A program made the position numbers and the translations under genes. Below the pieces are notes generated by a model. It was given only the letters and a program-made list of their open reading frames with translations. It had not been told where the DNA came from and made no database searches. 50,365 nt of DNA from Oleidesulfovibrio sp964593925 (GTDB taxonomy: Bacteria; Desulfobacterota; Desulfovibrionia; Desulfovibrionales; Desulfovibrionaceae): NCBI GenBank assembly GCA_964593925.1, contig CAZQKM010000015.1:1-50365 (forward strand). The letters are read 5' to 3'. Of the stretch, positions 9,055-17,959 are shown piece by piece; within the stretch, counting starts at the first letter, position 1; each line of letters begins with the position of its first letter.

Positions 9055-9243
9055 ACCTATTCCTCCAAATAATGGAATTAAGGGTTTAACCTGATTTGGC
9101 CTTTGCCTCCCAAAGCGCACCCCGTATGGGTTTGCCGGAGGAACAGAAAAGCAGGACTACATCTTGTCCTGTACATAGCAACGCACGAAAACGCTGGCAT
9201 GTCAGGAAACACCGCCCACAAAGGCCGATGACTGCCCTGTCAC

Positions 9244-9261
9244 TTGTGAGATATTTAACAA
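9244..9261. promoter_or_regulatory. Rex-like operator overlapping the apr promoter
   Basis: TTGTGAGATATTTAACAA is a near-palindrome of the Rex type, with half-sites TTGTGAG and TTAACAA separated by 4 bases (family consensus close to TTGTGAA-N4-TTCACAA). It covers the -10 box of the predicted aprB promoter, where a bound repressor would block RNA polymerase. Rex senses the NADH/NAD ratio and is known to control sulfate-reduction genes in Desulfovibrio. The assignment rests on motif and position only; no rex gene is in the window. Confidence 0.62.
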
Positions 9262-9281
9262 GGGTTACGACGACCTGTCAA
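9252..9281 (-). promoter_or_regulatory. Predicted sigma-70 promoter of the apr-qmo operon
   Basis: On the minus strand a perfect -35 box TTGACA (9276-9281) is followed after 17 bases by TTAAAT (9253-9258), or after 18 bases by TAAATA (9252-9257). Transcription would start near 9245, about 190 bases before aprB. This is the best promoter match I saw in the window, as expected for a highly expressed operon. Confidence 0.7.
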
Positions 9282-9674
9282 CACCCTGCTTCGCTTTTTT
9301 ACCACAGGCCACACAAACCTACACGCCTGTGCCCTGTCTTTTTGATACGTAGTGATACGTGCTATAAACAGCGGCATACTGGGCAATGGTTTTTTACTTC
9401 CTTGATCCTATACTCGCATTTATTGGATGTTTCAACCCCCACTGGCGAGTTTCACTGGTCTGTTTTGCAAGTACTCATCAGCCCCTTACCATGCACCATA
9501 CACACTATTCTTCAGCCTGTGGGCCTCTTGCACCAGGCACGCCCACATATTGCCACAGTACCATAACATCAAAAGGAGCAAGAGGCGCACTTCATTCATC
9601 ATGTAAAAGAACTTGCCCCCCGCCCTGATTCAGGCTAGGGAACCCCACAGAATCTTTATCCCGGAAGGCTTGCC
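9282..9674. other. Rest of the divergent spacer between aprB and the CM/EPSPS-like gene
   Basis: No supported gene. A weak plus-strand promoter candidate, TTGATA (9342-9347) with TATAAA (9363-9368), has only 15 bases between the boxes. It overlaps two direct copies of GATACGT (9344-9350 and 9354-9360). Nothing else stands out. Confidence 0.4.
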
Positions 9675-11333
9675 ATGCAGAACCATGATCCCCGCCCCCC
9701 CCAGCGACGCTCACTTGTGGAAGAAATTACAGATCTTGACCAGGAGCTTTTGCACCTGCTCGCCCGCAGATGCAGGCTGGTGGCCAAAACTCGCCGCCCC
9801 AAAAAAGAAGGCGTAGGCACTGATGAGGTCAACAGCGAAAAAAAAATCAGGTTGGCTTGGGAACGTGCTGCCAGTCGATTTTCAGGTGATCAGCATATGG
9901 TACGCCGTCTTTTTTCATTGTTGCAGGAGCTTGATCTTGCCCCACGTATGCAGGAAGAAACCCCCGCGGATTTCAATCTTGCCCCGCAGCAACGCCCCGT
10001 GGCAGTAGACATTGCCGGACCTGGCTCTGCTGCCCAGCTTCGTGCCTGGATTGCACTGGGTGCAGCTGCCAAAGCTTCCATATGCATCGGCAATGCTGTT
10101 ATTACCGATCCTGTCGTAGACTTGGTCAAGGCGCTCAATCAGTGCGGCGCGCGCCTTTCGTGGGAGGGAGACAGCATTCTGAGCAAAGAAGGGCCAGGAC
10201 TTGCATTTACCGACAAGGTTATCTTTGCCGGGGACGAAGCGTTTACTGTGTACCTATTGGCCTTTCTGGCTCTGCCGACGCCAGGTACGGCAAAATTCAC
10301 CGGCGGGGGTCGGCTCAAGCTTGCGGACTTCACCCCTCTGCGCCATATCCTGCCACCGCTGGGCGCACGCATTGCCCACATTGTGCCTAAATCCAACGGT
10401 CTTCCCCTGCGTATTGAAAGTGCCGGCATGATACCCGACACCATTGTGGTACCCGACGATCTGCCCCAAGAAGGCCTGAGCGCTCTTATACTGGCCGCCT
10501 CAACATGGGGTCGGGCTACATGCATTGAGCTTGAGGCATCCCCCCATCGACAAACCGTGACACATTCACTCCTGCCCATTCTACACGCCTGTGGCGCAGA
10601 CATCACATGGCAGGACACCACATTGTGCATCGGGGCAACGCCGCTACAAGTGCCTGACACCATTACTCTGGATATGGACCCCCTGCTTGCTTCATATATT
10701 CTGGCCATTCCTGCGTTTACCCAAGGCTGGGTACGCCTTGACGGCCACTGGAGCAGCTATGTACCCCACGCAGATAGTGCTACAGCCCTGCTCGAAGCCA
10801 GCGGCCTTGCCTTAGAAAATGGCCCTACAAGTGTACGTAGTGCTTCAGTGGGCCCATGCGCCTTTGACGCACCTACGGCACACAAAAGCAACCTTGCAGC
10901 ATTGCCTGAGGAGCTGCAACCACTAGCCCTAACCTTAGCCGCGCGTCAGGCTGCCACATCTGGAGCCTGTACCTTGCCCGGCCTTGCCGCCACTCTTGCA
11001 GATGATCCAGTCTTTGCCCATGGGGCAGAAGACTTCATTGGTCGTCTGGGCCTCACAGGCAAAGGCGACTGCCTTGAAAAGCCTCACACCAAGCCAGCCA
11101 TGCCCGCGCCATGGACCTGCCCTAGCCCGTGGTGGGCACTGGCATATGCCCTGGCTGCCTTCAAACGCCCCTTCAACGCAGGCCTGCGCCTGGCAAACCC
11201 CGGTGTGATCACCGATATCATGCCTGCCTTCTGGCTGCTGTATAATGGTCTGCCCTCCCCGGACATGCAACGCAAACCCAAAGAGCCTCCTCATGCAGAC
11301 AAGCCCACTCGCCGAAGAATCATTACCGGATAA
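9675..11333 (+). CDS. Chorismate mutase-like domain fused to degenerate EPSP-synthase-like domain
   Basis: 552 residues. Residues about 14-85 form an AroQ-type helical domain (LVEEITDLDQELLHLLARR, then KTRRPKK). From about 107 on, the protein has the overall layout of EPSP synthase, with recognisable but altered motifs. The usual GPGSKSxTNR reads GPGSAAQLRAW. The second-domain start reads LPQEGLSALILAAS. The C-terminal DPGCxxKxFP region reads NPGVITDIMPAFW. The Lys, Ser and Arg residues that bind shikimate-3-phosphate and PEP in characterised enzymes are therefore not evident. It may be a very divergent AroA, a regulatory chorismate mutase, or a protein with another role. The ATG at 9675 has GGAAGG upstream. 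It is transcribed away from aprB and overlaps the next small gene. Confidence 0.7.
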   Translation: MQNHDPRPPQRRSLVEEITDLDQELLHLLARRCRLVAKTRRPKKEGVGTDEVNSEKKIRLAWERAASRFSGDQHMVRRLFSLLQELDLAPRMQEETPADFNLAPQQRPVAVDIAGPGSAAQLRAWIALGAAAKASICIGNAVITDPVVDLVKALNQCGARLSWEGDSILSKEGPGLAFTDKVIFAGDEAFTVYLLAFLALPTPGTAKFTGGGRLKLADFTPLRHILPPLGARIAHIVPKSNGLPLRIESAGMIPDTIVVPDDLPQEGLSALILAASTWGRATCIELEASPHRQTVTHSLLPILHACGADITWQDTTLCIGATPLQVPDTITLDMDPLLASYILAIPAFTQGWVRLDGHWSSYVPHADSATALLEASGLALENGPTSVRSASVGPCAFDAPTAHKSNLAALPEELQPLALTLAARQAATSGACTLPGLAATLADDPVFAHGAEDFIGRLGLTGKGDCLEKPHTKPAMPAPWTCPSPWWALAYALAAFKRPFNAGLRLANPGVITDIMPAFWLLYNGLPSPDMQRKPKEPPHADKPTRRRIITG

Positions 11334-11550
11334 TATTGCCCAGGCAGAGGCTATGCTTGTTCGCTATGACGCGCTGCTGCAGGCCACACAGGCAACCGTT
11401 GTTCAGCTACGCGCCGCAGAAAATCCGCAACACGGTATCTACCATGCTGCGGAAATTCACAAAGCATTACAGCTAAAACACCAGTACACGGTGGAGAGAC
11501 AATTCGTACAAAACAGACTTGCACGTCTGCGTATGGCAGACACTGCTTAA
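11293..11550 (+). CDS. Small coiled-coil protein of unknown function
   Basis: 85 residues from the ATG at 11293 (MQTSPLAEESLPDN), overlapping the end of the preceding gene by 41 bases in another frame. An earlier in-frame start at 11245 would overlap more and has no better signal. The product is mostly helical, rich in Ala, Gln, Leu and Arg, with no cysteines and no membrane segment. The overlap suggests coupled translation with the CM/EPSPS-like gene. I do not recognise a family. Confidence 0.55.
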   Translation: MQTSPLAEESLPDNIAQAEAMLVRYDALLQATQATVVQLRAAENPQHGIYHAAEIHKALQLKHQYTVERQFVQNRLARLRMADTA

Positions 11551-11939
11551 GCGGCCGTCCCCTACCCGGCCTGAGGCCAGTACCGTTCCATGGATCCCCG
11601 CATGCGCACTGCAACCACAGCACCGACAGGTGTCAGAGTCTTCCGAGTGTTGGCATAGCTGCACAAGAACTGGAGTAGCTGCTCTCACAGCATCAAAATC
11701 AGGACAATACATCAACAAAAAGCTGTCTTGTTGTGCATATGCTAGGCCAGGCCCACATATACAGCAGCAACAAACATGCGTCCGTTCCACATGGTCCACA
11801 CGGGGCACCATCCAGCTACATATTCAAAGCTCCTCTGCTCAGGGAGCAGCCGTGCTGTATCAACAGCCTACTCGAAACTGACCGACAAGACGCGGAGTCA
11901 CTCTCCGCTACTTGCCGGTCATGCTTGGTTCGCAGGTCA
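11551..11939. other. Gene-free stretch between two convergent genes
   Basis: About 390 bases between the convergent coiled-coil gene and aminotransferase gene. Open frames are present on both strands, but none has a binding site or familiar protein pattern. I saw no clear terminator. Confidence 0.45.
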
Positions 11940-13130
11940 TCAAGAAAATTTGGCTCCTGCCTTTACAAATCCGGGTGCACTCCGCCTGATGACGGCCTCG
12001 TCCACACAAAAAGTCAGGCGAAAATAGCCAGGCATACCAAAGCCCGTGCCTGGTACCGCCAGCACGTTTTCTTCCAACAAGGCACGACAAAATACCACAT
12101 CGTCGCCACCTGGAGCCTGGGGAAAAAAGTAAAACGCTCCTTTGGGCATGACAAAGTTATATCCTGCGTCTACAAGCACGCGGGCCATGCCATCACGGCG
12201 CGCAACGTATTGCCTCACGTCCACCTGTGCATCCAGTGCATGCACCATGATATGCTGTCCGATAACCGGCGGATTAACAAAACCCAATATCCTGTTGGCC
12301 AGCGTGAGTGCGTCCATGAGCACCTTGCGGTCTGGCATGCGCGGAGACAAACATATATAGCCAACCCGCTCTCCAGCCAGCGACAAATTTTTGGAAAAAC
12401 TGCTCACTACAAGGCTGTAGTCATAGAGCGGCAACACACTGGGCACCACAGCACCGTCAAAAGTTAAAAAACGGTATGGCTCATCCGCCACAAGAAATAC
12501 AGGGCGGCCGTTTTCCACGCTCTTACGTTCCAGCAGCCTAGTCAGTGCAGACAACTCATCAGTCCCATAGACAACACCTGTAGGATTGTTGGGCGAGTTA
12601 ATGATCACTGCACGGGTTTTTGCCGTACATTGCGCTGCAATGGCGTCCACATCCAAGCCAAAATCATCCGGGCGGCTCTTGGCTACTTTTATCACCCCTT
12701 GGTGGTTGGCCACATAAAAGCCATACTCCACAAAAAACGGTGCAATGACGATGACCTCATCCCCAGGTTCCAACACAGCACGAAACAAAGCATTAAGCGC
12801 CCCGGCCGCCCCGCACGAAAGCAACAGGTCATCCCCTTTTATTACCACGCCCTGCTCTGCACTAACCCGCGTTGCCAAAGCAGTACGCGCCCAAGCGAAT
12901 CCACCATTAGGCATATAGCCAAACGCAAAAGGCTTGTGTGCCTCTTTGGCCAGATTATGCAGAGCCTCACCCACAGCAGGTGGGGCAGGCAAATCAGGGT
13001 TGCCCAGGCTGAAGTCGCATACAGCGTCTTCGCCGTATTGTTTTTTCAACACCATACCGGCTTCAAACATTTTACGAATCCAGGATGATTGTTCAAGAGA
13101 AGTTGCGATATTTGCGGCAATCAACGACAT
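11940..13130 (-). CDS. PLP-dependent aminotransferase, class I/II (aspartate aminotransferase-like)
   Basis: 396 residues. The ATG at 13130 follows GAGG by 5 bases; an in-frame GTG two codons upstream is possible. Fold type I landmarks are in order: FSLGNPDLPAP near the N-terminus, SPNNPTG (179-185), DEPYR (216-220), the PLP lysine Lys247 in SSFSKNLSLAGERVGY with Arg255 for phosphate, and the substrate-carboxylate Arg in YFRLTF near the C-terminus. It is cytoplasmic and transfers amino groups between amino and 2-oxo acids. Substrate preference cannot be read from the sequence; aspartate or aromatic amino acids are plausible given the chorismate-related gene nearby. A similar gene sits near ffh in D. 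vulgaris as I remember it. Confidence 0.88.
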   Translation of the reverse strand: MSLIAANIATSLEQSSWIRKMFEAGMVLKKQYGEDAVCDFSLGNPDLPAPPAVGEALHNLAKEAHKPFAFGYMPNGGFAWARTALATRVSAEQGVVIKGDDLLLSCGAAGALNALFRAVLEPGDEVIVIAPFFVEYGFYVANHQGVIKVAKSRPDDFGLDVDAIAAQCTAKTRAVIINSPNNPTGVVYGTDELSALTRLLERKSVENGRPVFLVADEPYRFLTFDGAVVPSVLPLYDYSLVVSSFSKNLSLAGERVGYICLSPRMPDRKVLMDALTLANRILGFVNPPVIGQHIMVHALDAQVDVRQYVARRDGMARVLVDAGYNFVMPKGAFYFFPQAPGGDDVVFCRALLEENVLAVPGTGFGMPGYFRLTFCVDEAVIRRSAPGFVKAGAKFS

Positions 13131-13381
13131 GTCCACCTCATTGTATAGTCATGGCGGACCCGGCACCAATGCACGGTCCGCGTTATACATTTTTCTTCTG
13201 GTTCTGGTTAGGCAATGCCTAGCGCATTGTCCAGCCCATCACCAAACATCCCCCCTTGAACCAAACACGCCAGGAAGGTATACTCCAACAATGGGATGGA
13301 CTAAAGACAAAGGTATGCAGCCCTATGCGGCCATTATCCTTGGTACAGCCCCATGTGATTGGCTTGCCAACGGAGGTATAC

Positions 13382-15166
13382 ATGCAGCCTGAACTCACAA
13401 AATTTTTTCCATTTCTTCGCTGGCTGCCCACAGTAACACGGCGTACCCTGCGCGCGGATCTGTCTGCGGGCATGACCGGGGCTGTCATTGTCCTGCCTCA
13501 AGGGGTAGCATTTGCTACCCTGGCTGGCCTGCCCCCAGAGTACGGCATCTATACCGCTATTGTGCCCACCATCATCGCAGCACTTTTCGGCTCGTCCATG
13601 TATCTCGTTTCCGGCCCGACCACAGCCATTTCGTTGGTCATTTTCTCCAATGTCAGCCCATTGGCCACCCCCGGAACAGAAAAGTACATCATGCTCGTAC
13701 TTGCCCTTACCTTTATGGCAGGACTTTTCCAATTAATCTTGGGACTTGCCAGCTTGGGGTCGGTTATCAACTTTGTTTCGCACTCCGTTCTTACCGGATT
13801 TACCACAGGCGCAGCCATTCTCATTGCTGTAGGCCAGCTGGGCGATGCCTTGGGAATTGTCGTGCCCCGTAGCGGATTTTTTCCACACGATGTACTCACC
13901 TTGGGGGCCATGCTGCCCCAATTCAACCCTTACGCGCTCCTAATCGCCGTGATAACATTTTGCGTGGCACTGGCGATACGCTTTGTGGATAAACGTCTTC
14001 CTGCCATGCTCATTGCCATGGTTGCAGGTGGCGGCATATGCTTTCTGCTTGACGGAACAGCCAAAGGCGTACGCATGGTGAGTGCGCTACACGGTGCTCT
14101 ACCTGATTTTTCCGTACCGGACTTTGACCCCCAACACCTGAGTGCACTGCTGCCCGGCGCACTGGCCGTGTCTATGCTTGGCCTTGCTGAAGCGGTATCC
14201 ATTGCCAGGTCTGTCAGCTCGCTTGCGCATCAACGCATCAACAATAACCAGGAATTTATCGGGCAGGGGCTATCCAATGTCATGGGATGTTTTTTTTCCG
14301 CGTATGCTTCTTCCGGATCATTCACTCGTACCGGAGTCAACTACGCCGCAGGAGCGCGCACGCCGCTTTCCGCCATTATCTCTGCCCTTTTGTTGATGCT
14401 GATCGTACTGCTCATGGGCGGTCTTACGGCGTACTTGCCCTTTCCTGCCATGGCGGGGGTTATCATGCTGGTAGCCTGGAATCTGGCAGATATCAAACAA
14501 ATACGGCGTATCCTGCGCACAGGCAGCGGCGAGCCACTGATATTCGGAGTAACACTGGCTGTAACCCTCTTTGTCAAGCTGGAGTTTGCCTTGGTTGCCG
14601 GGGTGGCCCTATCACTGCTCATCTACCTGCACCGCACCACTCACCCACACTTTATCCCCATGCTCCCTGTCTGCATTAACGGCTACAGACATATAATCCG
14701 ACGCGAAGCCAGAACTCTGCCTGAATGCCCCCAGCTCAAACTGCTACGCCTTGAGGGCTCACTCTTTTTCGGTGCGGCAGAGCATGTGGCCGAAGAGCTG
14801 GAACATATCGTTGCTCACAACCCCGGACAAAAACACCTGCTAATCATTGCCAACGGTATCAACTTCATCGACTACTCGGGTTGCGAGACCATTTTTGAAG
14901 AACGAAGACTCTTACAGGCATCTGGTGTCCGGCTGTATATGTGTTCTGCCAACCCCGAGGTGCAGGCATCCATGGATCGCATTGAACACCCAACTCCCAT
15001 TCCGCTCTTTCCAGGCAAGGCTGAAGCCATAGCCCACATTGTTTCTCAACTGGATCCTGAACAGTGCGCACGCTGTAGTGCACGCGTGTTCCAAGAGTGT
15101 GCTCAGCAGCCCGGTAGCAACCCCAAAGAGAACTCCGGCCTTGACTTCCGTTGCGAAGTCACTTAA
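13382..15166 (+). CDS. SulP-family anion (sulfate) permease with STAS domain
   Basis: 594 residues from the ATG at 13382, which has GGAGG 6 bases upstream; a longer frame begins at 13256 but lacks a binding site. About 10-12 hydrophobic segments fill residues 25-430. They include the SulP signature region near the start (LPQGVAFATLAGLPPEYGIY) and SSGSFTRTGVNYAAGARTP. A cytoplasmic STAS domain follows at about 445-555 (LLRLEGSLFFGAAEHV, IIANGINFIDYSGCETI). SulP proteins move sulfate, bicarbonate or other anions. Proximity to aprBA-qmo suggests sulfate, but this is inference. The C-terminal tail has a CARC motif and two further cysteines of unknown meaning. Confidence 0.9.
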   Translation: MQPELTKFFPFLRWLPTVTRRTLRADLSAGMTGAVIVLPQGVAFATLAGLPPEYGIYTAIVPTIIAALFGSSMYLVSGPTTAISLVIFSNVSPLATPGTEKYIMLVLALTFMAGLFQLILGLASLGSVINFVSHSVLTGFTTGAAILIAVGQLGDALGIVVPRSGFFPHDVLTLGAMLPQFNPYALLIAVITFCVALAIRFVDKRLPAMLIAMVAGGGICFLLDGTAKGVRMVSALHGALPDFSVPDFDPQHLSALLPGALAVSMLGLAEAVSIARSVSSLAHQRINNNQEFIGQGLSNVMGCFFSAYASSGSFTRTGVNYAAGARTPLSAIISALLLMLIVLLMGGLTAYLPFPAMAGVIMLVAWNLADIKQIRRILRTGSGEPLIFGVTLAVTLFVKLEFALVAGVALSLLIYLHRTTHPHFIPMLPVCINGYRHIIRREARTLPECPQLKLLRLEGSLFFGAAEHVAEELEHIVAHNPGQKHLLIIANGINFIDYSGCETIFEERRLLQASGVRLYMCSANPEVQASMDRIEHPTPIPLFPGKAEAIAHIVSQLDPEQCARCSARVFQECAQQPGSNPKENSGLDFRCEVT

Positions 15167-15201
15167 CGAATCGCCTCTTACGTTGCTCATCCGGGGTGGT
15201 T

Positions 15202-16713
15202 ATGTTCGAAACGCTTTCCGACAGATTATCGTCGGTATTCAAAAAATTCAGCGGCCAAAAGCGGCTGACCGAAGAAAACGTACAGGAAGGCCTGCGCGAA
15301 GTACGTCTTGCCTTGCTCGAAGCTGATGTCAACTTTAAAGTTGTCAAACAGTTTGTCGACCGGGTATGCGAAAAATGCCTCGGCCAAGACGTACTCAAAG
15401 GTCTTAATCCCGCACAGCAGGTGGTCAAAATCGTCAATGACGAGCTGACCGAGCTACTGGGTGGAGCAACCACAGCCCTTGATCTACGGGGACGGCAACC
15501 ATATGTCATAATGATGGTAGGCCTGCAGGGCGCGGGAAAAACGACCTCTGCCGGCAAACTGGCCAACCATCTGCGTAAAAATGGTATGCGCCCCTATCTT
15601 GCCCCAGCCGATGTGTACCGTCCCGCGGCCATTGAACAGCTCAAAACGCTGGCTACCCAGCTGGGTATGCCCGTGTATGATTCCGCCCCAGATATGCGGC
15701 CTGTGGACATCGCCACCAATGCCATGGCTACCGCAAAAGAGCAGCAATGCAACGTAGTCCTTCTTGATACAGCGGGCCGACTGCATATCGATGAAGTGTT
15801 GATGCAAGAGCTGGTAAGCATTAAAGAAGCTGTCTCGCCCCAAGAGATTTTATTCGTGGCAGACGCCATGACCGGCCAAGACGCGGTGACTGTTGCCGAA
15901 GCTTTTGACAATGTTCTGGACATCACCGGTGTGGTATTGACCAAGATGGACGGCGATGCCCGGGGCGGTGCAGCTCTGTCCATCAAAAGTGTTACCGGTA
16001 AGCCTGTCAAATTCGTGGGCATGGGTGAAAAACTCTCAGACCTTGAGGTCTTTCATCCAGATAGAGTTGCCGGGCGTATTCTGGGCATGGGCGATATGCT
16101 CACGCTCATTGAAAAGGCACAGACCACCTTTGAGGAAGAAGAAGCCGAAGAGCTCAGTCGCAAAATGCAGCGTGCTGAGTTTGACTTTGAAGATTTTCGC
16201 ACCCAGATGCGACGCATGCGCAAACTCGGCTCCTTGGAAGGTATCATGAAACTTATCCCCGGCATGGGTGCCTTACGCGAAAAGCTAGGCGGTATGCAGA
16301 TGCCGGAAAAAGAGTTGGGCCGTGTTGAAGCCATTATCAACTCCATGACGGCACAAGAAAGACGTCGTCCTGCCCTCATGAATACCAGCCGTAAAGAGCG
16401 TATCGCCAAAGGGGCTGGCGTTGCGGTGCAAGAAGTGGACAAGCTTTTGAGTAATTTTGAGGGCATGCGCCGCATGATGAAACAGGTCATGGGTGGCGGC
16501 AAAAAGAAAAAAGGCAAAATGCCCAAATTGCCTGGGATGGGAGGTGCTCCGGCACTGGATGCCATGCCTGGCATGGGTATACCCGGCATGGATGCCTTGC
16601 CGGGAATGGGGGCCACGCATGCCCCCCCTCCTGACCATAGTGCCCTGAAAAAAAAGCGTGATCAGCGCAAAAAAGAAAAAAAGAAAAAGCAGCAAGGTAG
16701 AAAAAAACGTTAA
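15202..16713 (+). CDS. ffh: Signal recognition particle GTPase Ffh
   Basis: 503 residues. An N-terminal four-helix domain is followed by the G domain: P-loop GLQGAGKTTSAGKL at about 107-120, DTAGR near 190, and TKMDGDARGGA near 248. The methionine-rich M domain that binds signal peptides and 4.5S RNA covers about 300-430. The tail is unusual, with Gly-Met-Pro repeats (PGMGIPGMDALPGMG) and a final very basic stretch ending GRKKR. The ATG at 15202 follows GGGGTGG. Ffh delivers ribosomes making membrane proteins to FtsY. It opens the classic ffh-rpsP-rimM-trmD-rplS cluster. Confidence 0.97.
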   Translation: MFETLSDRLSSVFKKFSGQKRLTEENVQEGLREVRLALLEADVNFKVVKQFVDRVCEKCLGQDVLKGLNPAQQVVKIVNDELTELLGGATTALDLRGRQPYVIMMVGLQGAGKTTSAGKLANHLRKNGMRPYLAPADVYRPAAIEQLKTLATQLGMPVYDSAPDMRPVDIATNAMATAKEQQCNVVLLDTAGRLHIDEVLMQELVSIKEAVSPQEILFVADAMTGQDAVTVAEAFDNVLDITGVVLTKMDGDARGGAALSIKSVTGKPVKFVGMGEKLSDLEVFHPDRVAGRILGMGDMLTLIEKAQTTFEEEEAEELSRKMQRAEFDFEDFRTQMRRMRKLGSLEGIMKLIPGMGALREKLGGMQMPEKELGRVEAIINSMTAQERRRPALMNTSRKERIAKGAGVAVQEVDKLLSNFEGMRRMMKQVMGGGKKKKGKMPKLPGMGGAPALDAMPGMGIPGMDALPGMGATHAPPPDHSALKKKRDQRKKEKKKKQQGRKKR

Positions 16714-16723
16714 TTTTGCCTCC

Positions 16724-16744
16724 CGCAAGGGGTGTCCCCTTGCG
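16724..16744 (+). other. Perfect hairpin between ffh and rpsP
   Basis: CGCAAGGGG (16724-16732) and CCCCTTGCG (16736-16744) pair perfectly around a 3-nt loop, then ATTTGTCG. The T content downstream is low for a terminator. It may reduce read-through or mark an mRNA processing site between ffh and the ribosomal genes. Confidence 0.55.
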
Positions 16745-16795
16745 ATTTGTCGCAAATACCATATCATACGTACAACAAAATGGGAGAATATCATT

Positions 16796-17035
16796 ATGGC
16801 TGTTAAGCTCAGACTGACCCGTATGGGTAATAAAAAACGTGCATTTTATCGTATTATTGCCATTGACTCCAGCGCACGCCGCGAAGGTCGCCCCTTGGAA
16901 TACCTTGGTTACTATAACCCCATGGTACAACCCGCTGAAGTCAAAGTGGATACTGCAAAGGTGCAAAAATGGCTTGATCGCGGTGCCAAAGCCACAGATA
17001 CCGTACGGGCTCTGCTGAAGACACACGCAAACTAA
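16796..17035 (+). CDS. rpsP: 30S ribosomal protein S16
   Basis: 79 residues starting MAVKLRLTRMGNKKRAFYRI, the standard S16 N-terminus, with the conserved REGRPLEYLGYYNP following. GGGAGAATATC lies before the ATG. S16 binds 16S rRNA early in small-subunit assembly. The family is usually 75-90 residues, so this is complete. An upstream extension of the frame into the ffh tail has no support. Confidence 0.98.
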   Translation: MAVKLRLTRMGNKKRAFYRIIAIDSSARREGRPLEYLGYYNPMVQPAEVKVDTAKVQKWLDRGAKATDTVRALLKTHAN

Positions 17036-17113
17036 CCCTGGAGGCCATCTGGCCCTCCGTGCAGGTAGTGCCTTTGGGCTGACAAACCTGTGGGAGCACC
17101 CTGGAGGTGAGGC

Positions 17114-17347
17114 ATGTTAAGAGAACTTGTGGAATACATTGCCAAATCACTCGTGGATAAGCCCGAAGAGGTTGTAGTCACCGAGGTGGAAGGAGAGCAG
17201 ACCACTGTGCTGGAGCTCAAGGTGGCCAAAGAGGATCTGGGTAAGGTCATCGGTAGGCAGGGGCGCACAGCCCGCGCCATTCGTACCACCCTTGGTGCTG
17301 CTTCCACCAAGCTGAAAAAACGTTCTGTTCTGGAAATTCTGGAATAG
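17114..17347 (+). CDS. khpA: KH-domain RNA-binding protein KhpA (YlqC family)
   Basis: 77 residues. The KH signature with its GxxG loop is clear (GKVIGRQGRTARAIR), flanked by the expected beta-strands (TTVLELKVAKEDL). It lies between rpsP and rimM, the usual place of this family. GGAGG precedes the ATG. Members bind RNA and, in Gram-positives, partner with KhpB. Its target here is unknown. Confidence 0.95.
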   Translation: MLRELVEYIAKSLVDKPEEVVVTEVEGEQTTVLELKVAKEDLGKVIGRQGRTARAIRTTLGAASTKLKKRSVLEILE

Positions 17348-17380
17348 CGCCTTTTGCATGTATACACAGATACACGGCAG

Positions 17381-17911
17381 ATGGATACATACGTTCAGAT
17401 CGGCCTGATCACCAGACCGCATGGGCTTCGGGGGGAAGTCTGCGTTATTTCATACGCGGATTCCCCTTTTCTCATGCAGGGGCAAATTTTTTTGCAGGCA
17501 CCGGGCGGCCCCTGCGTGCCCTACACAGTGCAAGGAACACGTCGCCATCGTGGTGTAGACTTGTTGCTACTTGAGGGCGTGTTAGACAGAACCGCGGCGG
17601 AAAAATTGCGCCAACACAAGGTTTGTGTCCCCCGGCAGATGCTGCCCCCCCTTGATACTGACGAGCTATACATGGAAGACCTGCTCGGAGCTACAGTCAT
17701 ACTGCACGAAGAAAATAGCCTGCTGGGAACCTTGCACGGCTTTCAAAGCCCTACTCCGGAACAGGAAATATGGGTCATACGTACTCCTGACGGCAAAGAA
17801 GTACTTTTTCCCGCTGTGGAAGAGTTTATCAACAACGTCGACCTTGACACCAGAAGTATACGTATCAGCCCGCCGCCTGGCCTGCTTGATATCTATCTTT
17901 CCGACACATAG
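17381..17911 (+). CDS. rimM: Ribosome maturation factor RimM
   Basis: 176 residues from the ATG at 17381; an in-frame TTG nine codons upstream is the alternative, and neither has a strong binding site. The N-terminal RimM motif GLITRPHGLRGEVCVI is followed by the PRC-barrel half, with DLLGATVILHEENSLLGTL and a closing segment FPAVEEFINNVDLDTRSI. RimM assists 16S rRNA processing near the S19/S13 head region. Its place between the KH gene and trmD is standard. Confidence 0.93.
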   Translation: MDTYVQIGLITRPHGLRGEVCVISYADSPFLMQGQIFLQAPGGPCVPYTVQGTRRHRGVDLLLLEGVLDRTAAEKLRQHKVCVPRQMLPPLDTDELYMEDLLGATVILHEENSLLGTLHGFQSPTPEQEIWVIRTPDGKEVLFPAVEEFINNVDLDTRSIRISPPPGLLDIYLSDT

Positions 17912-17959
17912 TAGCGCGCTATACATGGCGCGTGTTTCTCGGCCATAAAGGGCGCCTGC

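Noticed and set aside
9337..9360. Two copies of GATACGT as a possible operator
   Set aside because: Only two short copies with a 3-base gap; too little to call a regulatory site.
11733..12467. Open frame of 244 codons on the plus strand
   Set aside because: Mostly antisense to the aminotransferase, with no start signal and no homology.
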